Shown: positions 15,101 to 48,990 of the stretch, one piece after another
How positions within the stretch are numbered: the first letter of the stretch is position 1
Layout of the letters: the number at the start of each line of letters is the position of its first letter
Notes under the pieces: model-generated
The model's input: the letters and a program-made list of their open reading frames with translations, nothing else
Database searches by the model: none
Told to the model about the DNA's origin: nothing
Translations under genes and position numbers: made by a program
NCBI RefSeq assembly: GCF_037975245.1
Contig: NC_092570.1
Span: 17,277,918 to 17,341,917 of the forward strand
Source: Apostichopus japonicus
Lineage: Eukaryota; Echinodermata; Holothuroidea; Aspidochirotida; Stichopodidae
DNA: 64,000 nt
Direction of reading: 5' to 3'

Positions 15101-16689
15101 TAAAAAACCCTCTCAAAAAGTTGCTCTCAGATTTCTGACAAATCGATGCAATTTACTAGCCGAAAAAATCAGTGGCACCCTCGTGGAGAGTGACTTTTAC
15201 AATGTCCTTCTTTTGCTCCCTAGGAGATGAATATTTTAAGTGAGAAGAAACTGGGTAGGACAGAGCTAAATGGTATTTGGTTTTCATTTCAGGCCATTCA
15301 ATATTCTGTAAAGAAAAGGGTGGGAAAAAAACTATTGTGGTCTCTATATATATTTTTTTTCCTTTTATTTTTTGTCTAATTTGAGAAATTTGACATTTAC
15401 ATCACTCTTGATGGATAACTTAATTTCAGATAAACAGTGTAAGATAGCTTTAACTGTTAAGTATGCACCTTTCTTTATTTTTTTGTTCATTTCGATTTAG
15501 CTTGTATTCGCCATTTTGTGTTGGCAACGTAATATCTGTCACACAGAGGGAGTGTTGCCATGGTAATGCTGGTGTACAGTAGGACTGTCTGCAAATGATG
15601 TTTAATTTATTGTTGATTCTGTATTTATGACGTGCCCATCTGGCTAATTGTTTGTTTAAAAAATGCAGCATGCCTCTTTATAAATTGAATGCTCACAGGA
15701 AATCCTCTTGTTGAATTTCACAAGAGGGTTAATAAGAATTGACTGAGAAATTTTTAATAATCATCAAGAAAACTGAAACTTTTGGAAGAATTTGCAATGG
15801 TCTCTGTGTACACTCTAATCACCCTCCTCCTCCCCTACCCCCCCCCCCTCTCGTGATTCTCTTCCTCTCTCTCTCTTCTCGCTCCCTCTTTTCTTGTTCA
15901 CCTTTATACTCCCAAGAGATGTAGATCAACTCATGTATATTTATTATTATAAATTTCTTTTAATAGTCTGGTGACCGGAATGACTTAAATTGTTTATTAA
16001 CCCATCGTGAGGAGTGTGTACGGTTTGTAACCTGCGCAACACACTGTTATATCTGACAGCTGTATGGATTGTCCTTGTCACCAGCAGACATCTCTGAAGC
16101 TACATTTATTGTTTCAACTTCATAATCTCTGTTTGTTGATCTAATAACTACTTTGTCAGATAACTTACATGTAAAACACTTAGGATATGTCGCCATGCCC
16201 GAAAGATATTTTGTTTGACCTCTATTGAAATGTTATGGCTGACTGATTGACCTTTGACCTCTCGCCATACTCCCGTGATGAGACAAACTGTGACATCCGT
16301 GTAATCATCTTGTTTAGCTTTGAAAACAATGGACAGTGATCAGTTTCAGTGGGTGTGCTAATTTCTAGGACATACAATTGAGAACAGGAAGAGAGTTGCT
16401 GTTGATAATCAGCTGTATGATTCTGTGTTCATGGGCAAAACTCGATCAACTCACACACATGGCTGGCATTTCAGTGTAGATAGGCTGTGTCTGTTTTACA
16501 TGTCATATCTGATCTGTACAAGCTGAGAGACATAACCGATCTCTCCCTCTCTCTCTCCTACCGTGCGCGCGTGGTGCTAATTCACACTGCTTGTAATGTT
16601 TATGGATGTAACTCTCTTGCGGAATTACGCTAAGTGTTGAGCTCTTGAATTACACCGGGGGGAAATTGGAAAAAAATATTTTCTCTGGG

Positions 16690-16788
16690 ATGGCTACAGA
16701 TAGTGACAGTGTGATATTGGAAGAACTCATGGAAGTAAACGGCAATAGCCTTGTCAAGCCTGAGATTGAATTTGCCTTTGAGACATGG
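16690..16788 (+). CDS. CASK: Candidate alternative first coding exon of CASK (short isoform)
   Basis: An ATG at 16,690 in the context GGGATGG opens a 33-codon frame ending in TGG exactly at a strong donor (GTGAGT, 16,789). The phase is 0, which matches the phase of the next recognised CASK exon at 26,079. The peptide is acidic (starts MATDSDSVILEELMEVN) and does not resemble the first L27 domain expected before the LYDKINTKSS segment in full-length CASK. Upstream, 16,540-16,690 is CT-rich then GC-rich, as a 5' UTR or promoter could be. Drosophila CASK-alpha, which has a private N-terminus and lacks the CaMK-like domain, is a precedent. Alternatively it is a chance frame. No transcript evidence is available, so this is inference. 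Confidence 0.42.
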
Positions 16789-17111
16789 GTGAGTACTGTT
16801 CTAAGAGTGTATATATATACCAACATGATCATCAAATGTTTCCCCTTTCAATTGATAAGAGAGTTGAAGATATAAACGTTTTGGTTTAAAGAGGAAACTT
16901 TATGTCGTTAAGAATCTATAAATCAAAAAAAAAAAAAAAAAATTGTCAGAGTATTCTCTCTTTCAGAGGGGATAAAAATATATCAATAGAAGAGAATTTG
17001 TGTATGACTTCTTGGGGTTATGGTCACCTTTTTTCTGTTAAACGTATTTATGTGTTTTTTTTTTTGACTCCTTTGCACTCAGCATGGTCTGATTGCAAGT
17101 GTCAAGTATGA

Positions 17112-20100
17112 TATCAATCTGGTAAACGGACGGACGGACGAAAAATTATCACTCATGATTTATTTGGGAGCAGAGAAAACTATTTTGGAGACAACTTTTT
17201 AGGAGACTGTTGCATTTGAAGAGTCCGGTCATGAAATTAAAATAACGACCAATCTACGACGAATTATCAGTTCTGTACAAATGGCATTCAATTTTGACAT
17301 TTAACTTTTCGAGTTAAAAAAAGCCTGCATAAGTATGTTAAAATTGTCACTGATTGTGTATTAAACTGGGACATGTGGTCACAGGGTGGACCCCTAATTT
17401 ATACATAGAATGACACATCATGCTCTACAAGTATACATTCATGTGAGCATTTGCTAGTCCCTCCTTTGAATCAACTCTCATTATAAATTGAAAGATACAT
17501 GTCCCATGTATGAAACGAGACAGAAAGGAGGCATGGCTTGCAGTAAACGTGTATAGATTGAATTTATGCATTGCTCGGTCTGCACCGCCTCTTTGTCAAC
17601 AGTTTTATTAAACACAACGGTATCGTGAAATAAGCATGCGAATATATGCCTCTCCCACACTACTGATTAGAAAAAGGGGATGCCTTAAAGTATGTGCTTG
17701 TCAGCTTTGAAACATAAACCATGTTTAGCATACTCTAGCAGCTTTAGGGGTTTGAAATAATTCGGCTCTTCTTGTGTCCTTATCTTTTAATAGCATGTTT
17801 AAACCTAAATAGATCAGGAAGCAGCTTGTTTGAGTTGTCTGTGTGGATTGTCCGGTAATTATACTTGATATGAAGATTCACTAACAGTGCAGTTCATTTA
17901 CAAGGTTTTAATTGTTATGTAAAGGAAAAAGAAAACCAAGCTTTTCAGAAATTTTGATTGGGTATCTTGTACGTTATCAATAAACTAATGTGAAAATGTG
18001 TCTGGCAGTCGAATGTGTCAAATTTTAATGCAAGAATTATTTTTCGCGAAAAGATGAATGTTCATTTTGGGTGACAAATTCTAGGGAGGACATCTTTAGT
18101 TTTAAATTTGATCAACTGCCATCTAATTAATTTTGAATAATTCTCCTGTTAGCTTTGGTGACATTTAACTGGTGGGAAATAATGCACAACAAAACAGCTG
18201 CTTTTAATAAAGCATTGTTGTGATTTTTTTTTCAGTGTTTACGGAAAAAAAATCAGTTTCTCTAGTTTAAAGGTCAGTATTGCATTTACCTGGAAATTGT
18301 TTTTCAGAGTTATGAAGGGCATCTGGGTAATATAGATTTTGTATACCTTTCTATCTATGGTGGTTGCTACCTGTATCTGTGTCTAGGTTTACTACTTCTG
18401 CGCTGCTTCACTATTACAGCATGGTACATATAATTGTGACTGTTTTGCAATATTACTGAACCTGGATTGGACAGAAAACAGCTGATTGCCGTGACCTCTA
18501 TGACCCATTCCTGGTGTGATTGTCACAAATATGACAACAAAGGAGAAAGGGTTGTTTGTTTAAGGAAACCAGTATTGTAACCATCTGTTGGTTACACCAT
18601 TGTTTAACTTCCTATTAGCCTATCTGATATCAGTGCTGGTTACTCAGTTTGGATGAGTCTCAATTATTTGGAGGTCAATATCACATTTACCTGGAATTTT
18701 TAGCATTCCATTGTCACCGACATATCAGCAACTTGCAATTGAATAATGAAAGAGAGATTACTATGATAGCACTTTTACTACTTTTAAGTTCCATTTTGCA
18801 CTTTTAAAGGGTTTAATTTTGAACTGGAAGCCTGTAATTGTTGCTAAATAAACCGATTCTCAACGCAATGTGCCCCCCCCCCCCTTTAAACAAATGAAAT
18901 AGTTTCCTTCAAAGTGAAGATGTAGTTTGGCTTGAAAAACTACAGTCTACAGAATATCAAAACATAACTTTTACGTGTTCATTTGATATTTTCAGGAAAA
19001 AAGTGTTTCACCGCTTGCAATTCAGCGTTAAATTCGTAAAATGTTTGCTTGCACGACATCTCTCGATTCACTTCAAAACTGACGACAAAATATCACACCG
19101 TCCACAAAATGACTTACAAACCACATGCATTTTACAAGTCATGCTATTAAAGTCAGTTCTCTTCATTAGCAAAGTTTTTATTTTTCATTTTATTCAGGAC
19201 TGCATTTTAAACTCAATCACCCAAAGCTAACTACAATAATAACAATATAGTAGAACCCTAGGAGAGCCCTGCATATTTATAGCTTTCTGAAGTATTGGCT
19301 TTTTTTGTGTTTTTGTTTTATCCAGACGAGATGGATCATGAGGATAATATTCACACAGCATTCCATCCAGGTGTTTTCATGATCAGAATAATGTATTAAA
19401 GCCGATGCATGCATGCGTTCTTTATTATGTGTTAATATGTAGGCAGCTGAAATTTTATGCACATTTCTGAGCACCTAAGAGGAGCTGTTTAAAATACAAA
19501 CTGCAAGGTTTTTTTGTTTTTCATATTTTAGCATAGAGTGACCCCTAAATCTGTGTTGGGTGAACTGAATTCAAAGAATGGATTGGGTTTAAATTCTCTG
19601 CATAGTCTCACACTCAAGTATCAAGTACTGGTTTACGATGGAACTATTTTACCTGGTCAGGGTTATTATTTCCATGATTTCAGTCTAATTAGAAGTTGAA
19701 GGTTTACAGTCTTGTTCAAGGCAAATGCCCTCTCACACGACTTTACTCAATCACTGCTCATTGGTAACTTGTCACACCCACACACCAAAGTGTGCACAAT
19801 TCAATCAATCTCTCTTAGGCCACCACATCCACGTGTCCACTGGGGGGCATCCCATAGGGTGCGCACACAACTATATTTATATACCTCGCAAGTCCCCATT
19901 TATACACCTGGGTGAAGAGAAGCAATGGAGGTAAAGTACCTTGCCCAAGGACACAACGCAATGATCTGGCCAGGACTCGAACCTGCAATCCTTAGATCAC
20001 AAGTCCACTGCCTTAACCACTTGATCACAATCCCCCCCCCCCACCCCACAGCAATTACTGTGGTAATGCAAACACACATATGTGGAGTTAATTACTCTAC

Positions 20101-23100
20101 GGTAGTCATTTAGGGCTATAAATTATAACTGTAGGCTTGTAAGAAGAGGAGGGGAGGACTAGAGGAAAGGATTACTAGGGCAAGGGAGAATTGGGGGAGG
20201 GGAGAATTGGGGGAGGGGAGAATTGTGACCCAATAGTAAAGTTTATCTGTGGAATGACAAGTGGCAGCTTCAGTTTCAGGGCGGATGGACTTACCTCTCC
20301 CCCCCCCCCCCCCCCCGTTCGGCCTTGCCGCAGCTATATATAATATGATGTTGCTCAGTTCTGACCATTATAGAAGAACATTAATGAAGATTTTATTTCA
20401 TCCTATTGTTTATCAATGGATGGAGATTATTTGAAGTGCTGTGACTCACATTTCATGGAACTAAGTGACTTTCTGTATAATATAGATGCATCTATTATTA
20501 ATGTATTCAGAAGTAGATGCGTGCAGTACTGCCTCTGCTCTTTCCGTCATGATCTTTAATTAAAAAACAGTGCAATTAATTAATTTGACTTGCCTAGTGT
20601 TTTTCCTTACTATACTTAAGTACTTAATGTTTTTCTTACTGTATGCACTTAATGCCATTTTGAAATGCATAGTTTCAATTTTAAATCATAAAGCTGCATA
20701 TTTCAGTTGGTTAATTTACAAATTTTGGCCATTTTAAGCATACCAGGTAATGATTTATGTTATCAGATTATCTGATAATCTGATACCGTCCAATCTTACT
20801 AACACATCCGTGAGATAACAAGAAATTGACTGGTCCTTTTGAGGTATCTCTTAACCTGTAGTTAAAATCCGATTGAGAAAGTTTGTCTCCCACAAAATTG
20901 GATGCCATGTTCTACTGGTTGATTAGGAAAGCTATCATTATCTATGGCTTTTCTCATTCTCTCTGGATTTCTGGTGAACTGGTTTAAAACTAACAGATTC
21001 CATTATCAGAGGCCTTATCCTTGACTTCCAGTGGTCCTGTTTGATGTCACCGGCATTTTTGAAATTCGATACAGACTTGCATAAAGTGCCAGTAAAGTGT
21101 TTTTCCATCATGAATTCTCTTGCAAGTACTGTAGCGTACCGTACCGTTACTCCATTAAAGTCTTCAGCGAGACGATTCAAAGGATAATCAGTCATCTCGC
21201 TAGAGTCTATCGGTGGAAGTGTCACATCCTCTTTCTCTCTCTCTCTCCGTCTCTCTCTCCGCATCACCAGATGGAGTTATGTCCACCTCTTCATATGTAA
21301 TCTCATCAAGCAGCATGTGTCTTCGTCTTCTTCTTCTTCTCCTCCGAGCTGTGAGATAAGACAAGTCATATCTGATCCATTGGATTGGAAATAATTACTA
21401 TTGCGTATGGTTTCCTCCTCTACATATAAAATGGAATAAACTTCTTGCCACAGATGCCTCTAATTAAATACATCCACTGGATAATGCTTTTGGACCGAGC
21501 AAAAGTCCTCTTGTTTATGGATCTTACAGATTGTTTTCTTTTCGATACCTGTATTTTTACAAAGTTACGCAGTCCTTGTGTAGTGGTGATTAGTGATTAT
21601 TATTGTATTTCGTGATCAATGCCACTGCGATGAATAAATGAAGGGAAGAGTGGTGAGGGGAGGGTTGGGGGTGAGGCAGAGGGTTGGGGGTATGGGTCTC
21701 CTTTGCACAGAGTGACCAATTCCAAATATGTACCTGTATATATAAAATGTATATATTATCTTATCGTTCAAAAGTAGTTTCTTTCAGAGCTACCTTTGTA
21801 AAACAGAGTTATTTCTTAACTTGAAAATGGAATATTGCAAAAATAAGTAACAAATCCCACTTCCCCCCCATGTCCCCCCCCCACGAACCCTTCTCACCTA
21901 GCATAGAGCAGTGGTCATTCATGGTGATGTATTTCCTTCTAGTTTCAGTGAGACACATTTGCCTAAAAAGGTATTGATTCTAACTATCCAACAGAGATAT
22001 GTAGTAATCTTTGATTCTCACAATACAACATTGACCTTTACATTCACTCAGAAGTGATATAAACCTTTCTGGAATAAAAAGCTAGTATTGACTCAGTCTA
22101 TCATTGAGGTACCTTATTATAGTTATATTAATTGATAATGATTTCACATACTGTGAGGTCTGCTCATGAACAGCCGTCTCTCTGTGTTACAGCTGTATAT
22201 GGCAGGTAGATAACAACTGACACATGTTTGAACGGCTGGATGTGTCTGGATGCCCACAATACAGGGAGGGTCCAAAGAGTGGCAGAGAGGCGGAGAGGGG
22301 GGAAGAATTGACTTGCTGGGATTCCATAGTTTAAAAGATTAGGAAATGCTAAATATCTGATTAAGTTTGAAGTAGGGGAGGGGTTAGTGGGGTGAGAGAG
22401 GGGTGTAGGACGGGATGGGGGAGATTATGGATAATTATGATATAGGCTTTGTTTCTTCAGCAGTAATGCTTATGTATGATTAGCCCAACCATCTGGTACG
22501 GCGTTACATATGGTGGTAAATATTTATATGTTGATATTCAGATCAACGTATTGAGAAATGTAAATATTAATAAGAAACAGCGTTGCAGTACTCAGTGATT
22601 TTTATATCTGTAATAGGGTAATGTATAAACGTTGTATTTGTCTTAAGAACATTTGGAATTGTTATCCTTTTAACCATTTAAAGAGTTCAGGTATTGATGG
22701 TAGCCTCTTCATTATCTTTTTTCGACTTTTCAAATTCTTCAGTGTAGAGCTAAATATAGACCTATTTATAGACCTATTTATAGTCTAGATAAGGCTTAGA
22801 ATACAAAGAATTCAACAGAGGAGGCCTTCACCTTCAACGAACCCCAGGGCCATTGGTACTCCCTCCTTTATAAGATCCTTCGTTTACTTCTATCTCTTCT
22901 AGATAGGATTAGCCACATATAAGTCAGTCAGGGGATTTTAGATCCTCCCATCCCACCACTCCCCCACCCCACCTTTGGAATCCTATCCAGGCCACTGGCT
23001 TAGCTATGTTATAGGAAATACTACCCAAGAAGATTAGACACAGCAGTGTTTCTGTGACTAATCCGTCAAAATTCTAATCACAAATTTTGTCTAATATTAG

Positions 23101-26078
23101 AGTGACATTCTCAAAGACTACTGTTTTTATGTTCATTTTTCAACTCACAGCGGTCATAAATTTTGCGCGTTGAGTTATTTCTGGAAAAGTTACTTTTTGA
23201 CAGTTTAGTAAAGTGTACAGGTGTTAGTTAATTAATTTCTTCCATTGGTCTATTGGTCGTATTGTTTCGGGAAAGTAATTCATCTGTCTATATACCAGCT
23301 GTTTGGATTTAATTAAGAAAATCTTCCTTAATTGTGAGAGAGATTTTGACAGTATTAAATTCTTTTTTTGGAAGCTTTGGCTTTTTTTGAAAATGTCAAG
23401 ATTTCAGATGTCACAAATCAATGTTAATGTTTGTCCCAAAATAGTCTTCTTGTGAGTCATTTAAGGTTAAGGCAGCTATTTTTATGTGGGTGCTAAATTT
23501 GGGCAATTTTGCCCAAAACTTGTGACAAGTACTCTGTAAAATTGTTTAATCTGTTAATATTAAACCATTTTCTTTCGATCTTGAAACTTTTTTTCATCAT
23601 GACACAATTTTTCATAATGGCGTTCATCACATATGAAAATTTTCAAAATCGTTTATTTTTTTTAACATTTTGACTGACTTGTTGTTATTGATGAAAAATT
23701 TAACTATTCCTATCAATTTTGTTTTATGGGTTTTTAGTGTCAGTGAGTATAAAACAGAATGCCATAGGTATTCCTCATTAGCATGTTTAAATTAATTACT
23801 GTTTATAAAACTGTACTCTCGTGTTGAACTGAGACCTCATTTTACATAACCTCATGTAAATTTTATCCCCATCGGAGAAAAAAATGAACTCTTCGCACAA
23901 TGCGACAAACAAGTTATTTTCCCACAAGCTAAATGTATTTTTTTATTGTTGCATTTCCATACATTTCAAATCGTTTGCCAACTTTCATACCTGACGAGAA
24001 TATAAAACAAAATTACATATTTTTTAACTTCTCTTTTCATGGTCAAGCATGATTCCACCAGATTTGTTGACGAATTTGAGCCAAAAAATGCCAGAAATGA
24101 ACATTGCTAAAAAGGGGGGGGGGGAATGAATAATGAATGAAACCTAAAATGCTGAATTGGTTCAACTTCAATGATATCATGCAACACTGTTCCTCTCTGA
24201 GAATTCTAAAAATGTGGCACAAGTCGATCTATAACACATTGATCACACAGGATTTGCTGTTCATTTTCTCTGGCCCTGGGTATGAATATTGCAGTACGGA
24301 GAAGCCGGCGTGAATTATCGTGACATCTGCAATTGCACTTGTTGCAGTCTCCTATAAACCTGAAGGGTAATATTAGTTCTCTAGAGGATTTGGGGGCCAC
24401 TTTCATCAAACATGAAACGAGGGGGAAAAATTATATATCAAAATGAAGATGGTTTTTGGCAGTCAGTTCTTGCTTTCATATATAAACTGTTCATCGAGCT
24501 GGCTTATTTTAAAATTGTTTAAAAATTGTAATTCCTCGCTAGGTAGTGAAAGCCTTATCCTCTTTTAAATTATTCTTTTACATTTATTCTTTTATCTCTA
24601 TGTGATCCCCTTTTGTTTGTTTTTTGCTCTCTCGACCCCGAAGTGCATCTTTCAATCTAACCGACGATGGTAGTGTGTGATTTAAGAGTGTTGATATCAT
24701 TGGTCGGTGCTTGATGAGTATTATTCCGAAGCGGAATTGTTTCGCTTACGGGGGATTGACCCAGATATGAAATTGATCTCGCTCCTTCTGCAAACAGATT
24801 TTTAGCTATGAGTCCATAAAATGGAAAAACACGAGGGTATTAAATGTAGTGTTGAAGTTTTATTTTATTTTTGGTGGTGCGGGGGGGGGGGGGGTAGGGG
24901 GGAGTTGAAAGAAGAAGGTCAGGGTGAATTGATGGTACACGGATAAAGAATGATCGATGTTCTATTCATGAAGTGACTTCTCGCTTCATGTCAAAGACGT
25001 AATAGTTCTGTCGTATAGTTTGCAGTCTGCATGTGAAACACAATATTGAAAGATGCTGCGTATTAGGTACAGGGCCTCGGATTTGAGAGGGGCAATTAAG
25101 GCAACTCTTTTTAGGGCAGACTTGGCAACTGTATTGACATGGTAGGGCACCGTGGTCATTTTTCAGATTTTAATAGACCACCAAAGCAATTTTTCAAAGT
25201 GAGAGAAAAAAAAGACTGAAATGTCAGAAATTGTGAATGATTTTCTGAATTTTGGTTTTAATTTATATACATGTATAAGGCCTTTTGTATATTGTTTAAA
25301 GTCTAAAGTATATCGGATCATAAATAAAAATATTCACGATGCCACTAATTAATTGTCTTACCCCTTGGACTGTCCCAGTATGATCACACCAGTTCAATAT
25401 TAAAACACCAAATTCCCCTGTGGTAATTCTCTTCCTCCCCTATCTCCCCTCCCCCCACCCCCTCACCCCATTATAATCGACTGCCTCATTACTCTTGACT
25501 CCGCAAATCCTATATTCTGCTTCCTGGCACATTTTGAGTCATCATCAGTAAGTGACGTCATTACTAATGCACCTTGTAGATAGGTGACTGACATGTTGTC
25601 ATAGCGACAGCCAACTTAACAATTGTATCTTCTTCCATTGCCTGAGCATGCCACTCAGCGCTAATGGGTGGCATAATTGTGCAGTGCTCCCTGTCGTGTA
25701 CACAGTGGGTCTCTGTGAGATGTCAACACATTGCACAGAGAACCGGCCAGGTTGCCAGATACGGTTTCAACAATTCTGTCAACTCTATTGTTTCTCATAC
25801 ATGTTAGAACTCCTGATTGCATTTCTTAAAGTCATTCTTATAAAATTGTGGAAGAATAATCGGGTATATATTTAACTTTACCTGTAAGACAAAAGGACTT
25901 GAGTAGTCCAATTAAGATTTAAAAATTTAATTTTAGAACAGAAGAAGAATAAAAAACAAAAAAAAACTTGATGTTATATCATAATTTATAATGGCAACAA
26001 TTTTTGTAAAAAAAGTTGGAAAAATAATGGTTTCTTTTTCTTTTCCTTTTTCTCCATTTTCCCATATTTTGTTTCCAG
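17112..26078. other. Large CASK intron or upstream region, no exon seen
   Basis: If the candidate first exon is real this is a 9.3-kb intron; otherwise it is part of a longer intron upstream of the L27 exon. It contains a SINE (about 19,700-20,031), a G-rich tandem repeat near 20,184-20,225 (unit about 16-17 bp with GAGAATTGGGGGAGG), a 25-bp AT palindrome at 20,761-20,785, and several poly-C or poly-G runs. No coding exon was recognised. Confidence 0.5.
19700..20031 (-). mobile_element. tRNA-derived SINE
   Basis: On the minus strand the element starts near 20,031 with a tRNA-like head. It has a Pol III box A-like TGATCAAGTGG (top-strand 20,017-20,027) and a box B GGTTCGAGTCC (top-strand 19,973-19,983). 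The body contains a TTGTGTCCTTGGGCAAGG stretch of the kind common in invertebrate SINEs. The 3' limit near 19,700 is uncertain. The head is too degenerate to be a working tRNA. Confidence 0.75.
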
Positions 26079-47751
<21,673 letters not shown>

Positions 47752-48187
47752 TACCCATAGTAACCGCGGGGAGGTCTCTACCAACCTCCAGTGGTGGCTG
47801 TCAACAGGGGGGTTTTATTGATACCAGGGAGCTGAAGGCTTCTCCTCATTTCTATAGTCCAAAGCTAGGCCTTCTTACTTACTGGTGGCACTTGGAACTA
47901 CCACCTCGTCACGGATGCTGCTCTTCTTAAATGGAGTACCGACTTACTATGTGGTACCCCGAAAACTTGCTTTACATGTTAACTGTAAAACTGTGAGTTT
48001 TAATGGTCACAAATGAGTGGAGTTGTGTTGTGAGTAAATGACACAGGTGTGAATGGAGATACGAACTCTGTGAACAGACTTAATGGAGTACGTGGTTAGG
48101 AGCTCGTGTAAAGTGTTTGTTCTACTGGATGTACCAGATGTCTAAAACTCAGGAGAATTGGTGAAAGGAAAGACAATAAGTACCATT

Positions 48188-48317
48188 GAGTACAAGGATA
48201 CGGTTTTGAGTACAAAGATATGGTTTTGAGTACAAGAATACGGTTTTGAGTACAAGGATACGGTTTTGAGTACAAGGATATGGTTTTGAGTACAAGGATA
48301 TGGTTTTGAGTACAAAA
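48188..48317. repeat. 20-bp tandem repeat in the CASK 3' UTR
   Basis: Six full copies of GAGTACAAGGATAYGGTTTT and a partial seventh, with single-base variants. A lone GGAGTACAAG recurs at about 48,341. Reverse-strand open frames across it are artefacts. Confidence 0.95.
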
Positions 48318-48967
48318 ACTCTCGTGAGTATATTAAGACTGTGGAGTACAAGCAGAAGATGAAATAGAAGAATTTCCAAACTGTTTGATGGTAGTAGAGA
48401 CCTAGTTTAAATTTCAAAGCCCAGTTGCAAGTAAATGCGGAATATTTTGCCGTTCATAGGAATGCTTTTTTTCTAGAATGCAATCGGTTGAGAGTGCTGT
48501 ATCAGACCATAAGAGTATGAGAACAGCAAAACTTAAGAATGAGCTTCACTACAAGATTTCCAAATGGGATCAACCCATTAATTGGATATAAATAGTTTTT
48601 TCTTTGTTGGGGGGTGGGGGGGCCTTTGTTGTTTTCTTTGTGGACCAAGAAAATGCTTTGTGCAGGGAATGGCTTCCTAAAAATATTTAGAGTGGACATA
48701 CCTGGATAACTTGCTAAATGGATTATTTAACTTTTGCTGTTTGCAAACAAAGAGAATGCGAGAATCTGCAGTTGTCGTCATTCATTCTTGTGCATCATTG
48801 TCTCATTGCTATGAACCAGCTGTACAGTTCTTACTTGGCAGCAGATTGAGCCAATCATATCACTCCTTTTACACAATGTTTTATGAATATTCAGTGCTGT
48901 ATGATGTTTTTTAGAGCATCTGTCAAACTACAGTTGCAATGCTGTGAGCAATCTTCAAGAGAAAAAG

Positions 48968-48973
48968 AATAAA
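48968..48973 (+). promoter_or_regulatory. CASK: Candidate poly(A) signal for CASK
   Basis: A canonical AATAAA about 1.2 kb after the stop codon, followed by AT-rich sequence. The site used cannot be decided without transcript ends. Confidence 0.4.
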
Positions 48974-48990
48974 TTGCTTTAAAAATATGA

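Larger units (their letters stand above)
1..16500. other. Gene-free stretch upstream of CASK exons
   Basis: I see no exon that can be supported here. Both strands lack long open frames with coding character, and no kinase-like or L27-like peptide was recognised. If the canonical CASK start lies upstream of the window, this stretch is intronic; otherwise it is intergenic. It holds AT-rich unique-looking DNA, poly-G/poly-C runs (for example near 8,505-8,530, 12,590-12,612 and 13,866-13,880), a poly-T run near 14,455-14,475, and the inverted repeats listed separately. Confidence 0.6.
47752..48990 (+). other. CASK: Probable CASK 3' UTR
   Basis: Non-coding sequence follows the stop and contains the 20-bp tandem repeat at 48,188-48,317. 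The first good poly(A) signal, AATAAA, is at 48,968-48,973. CASK 3' UTRs are often long, and another AATAAA at 51,218-51,223 could serve a longer form. Confidence 0.5.
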
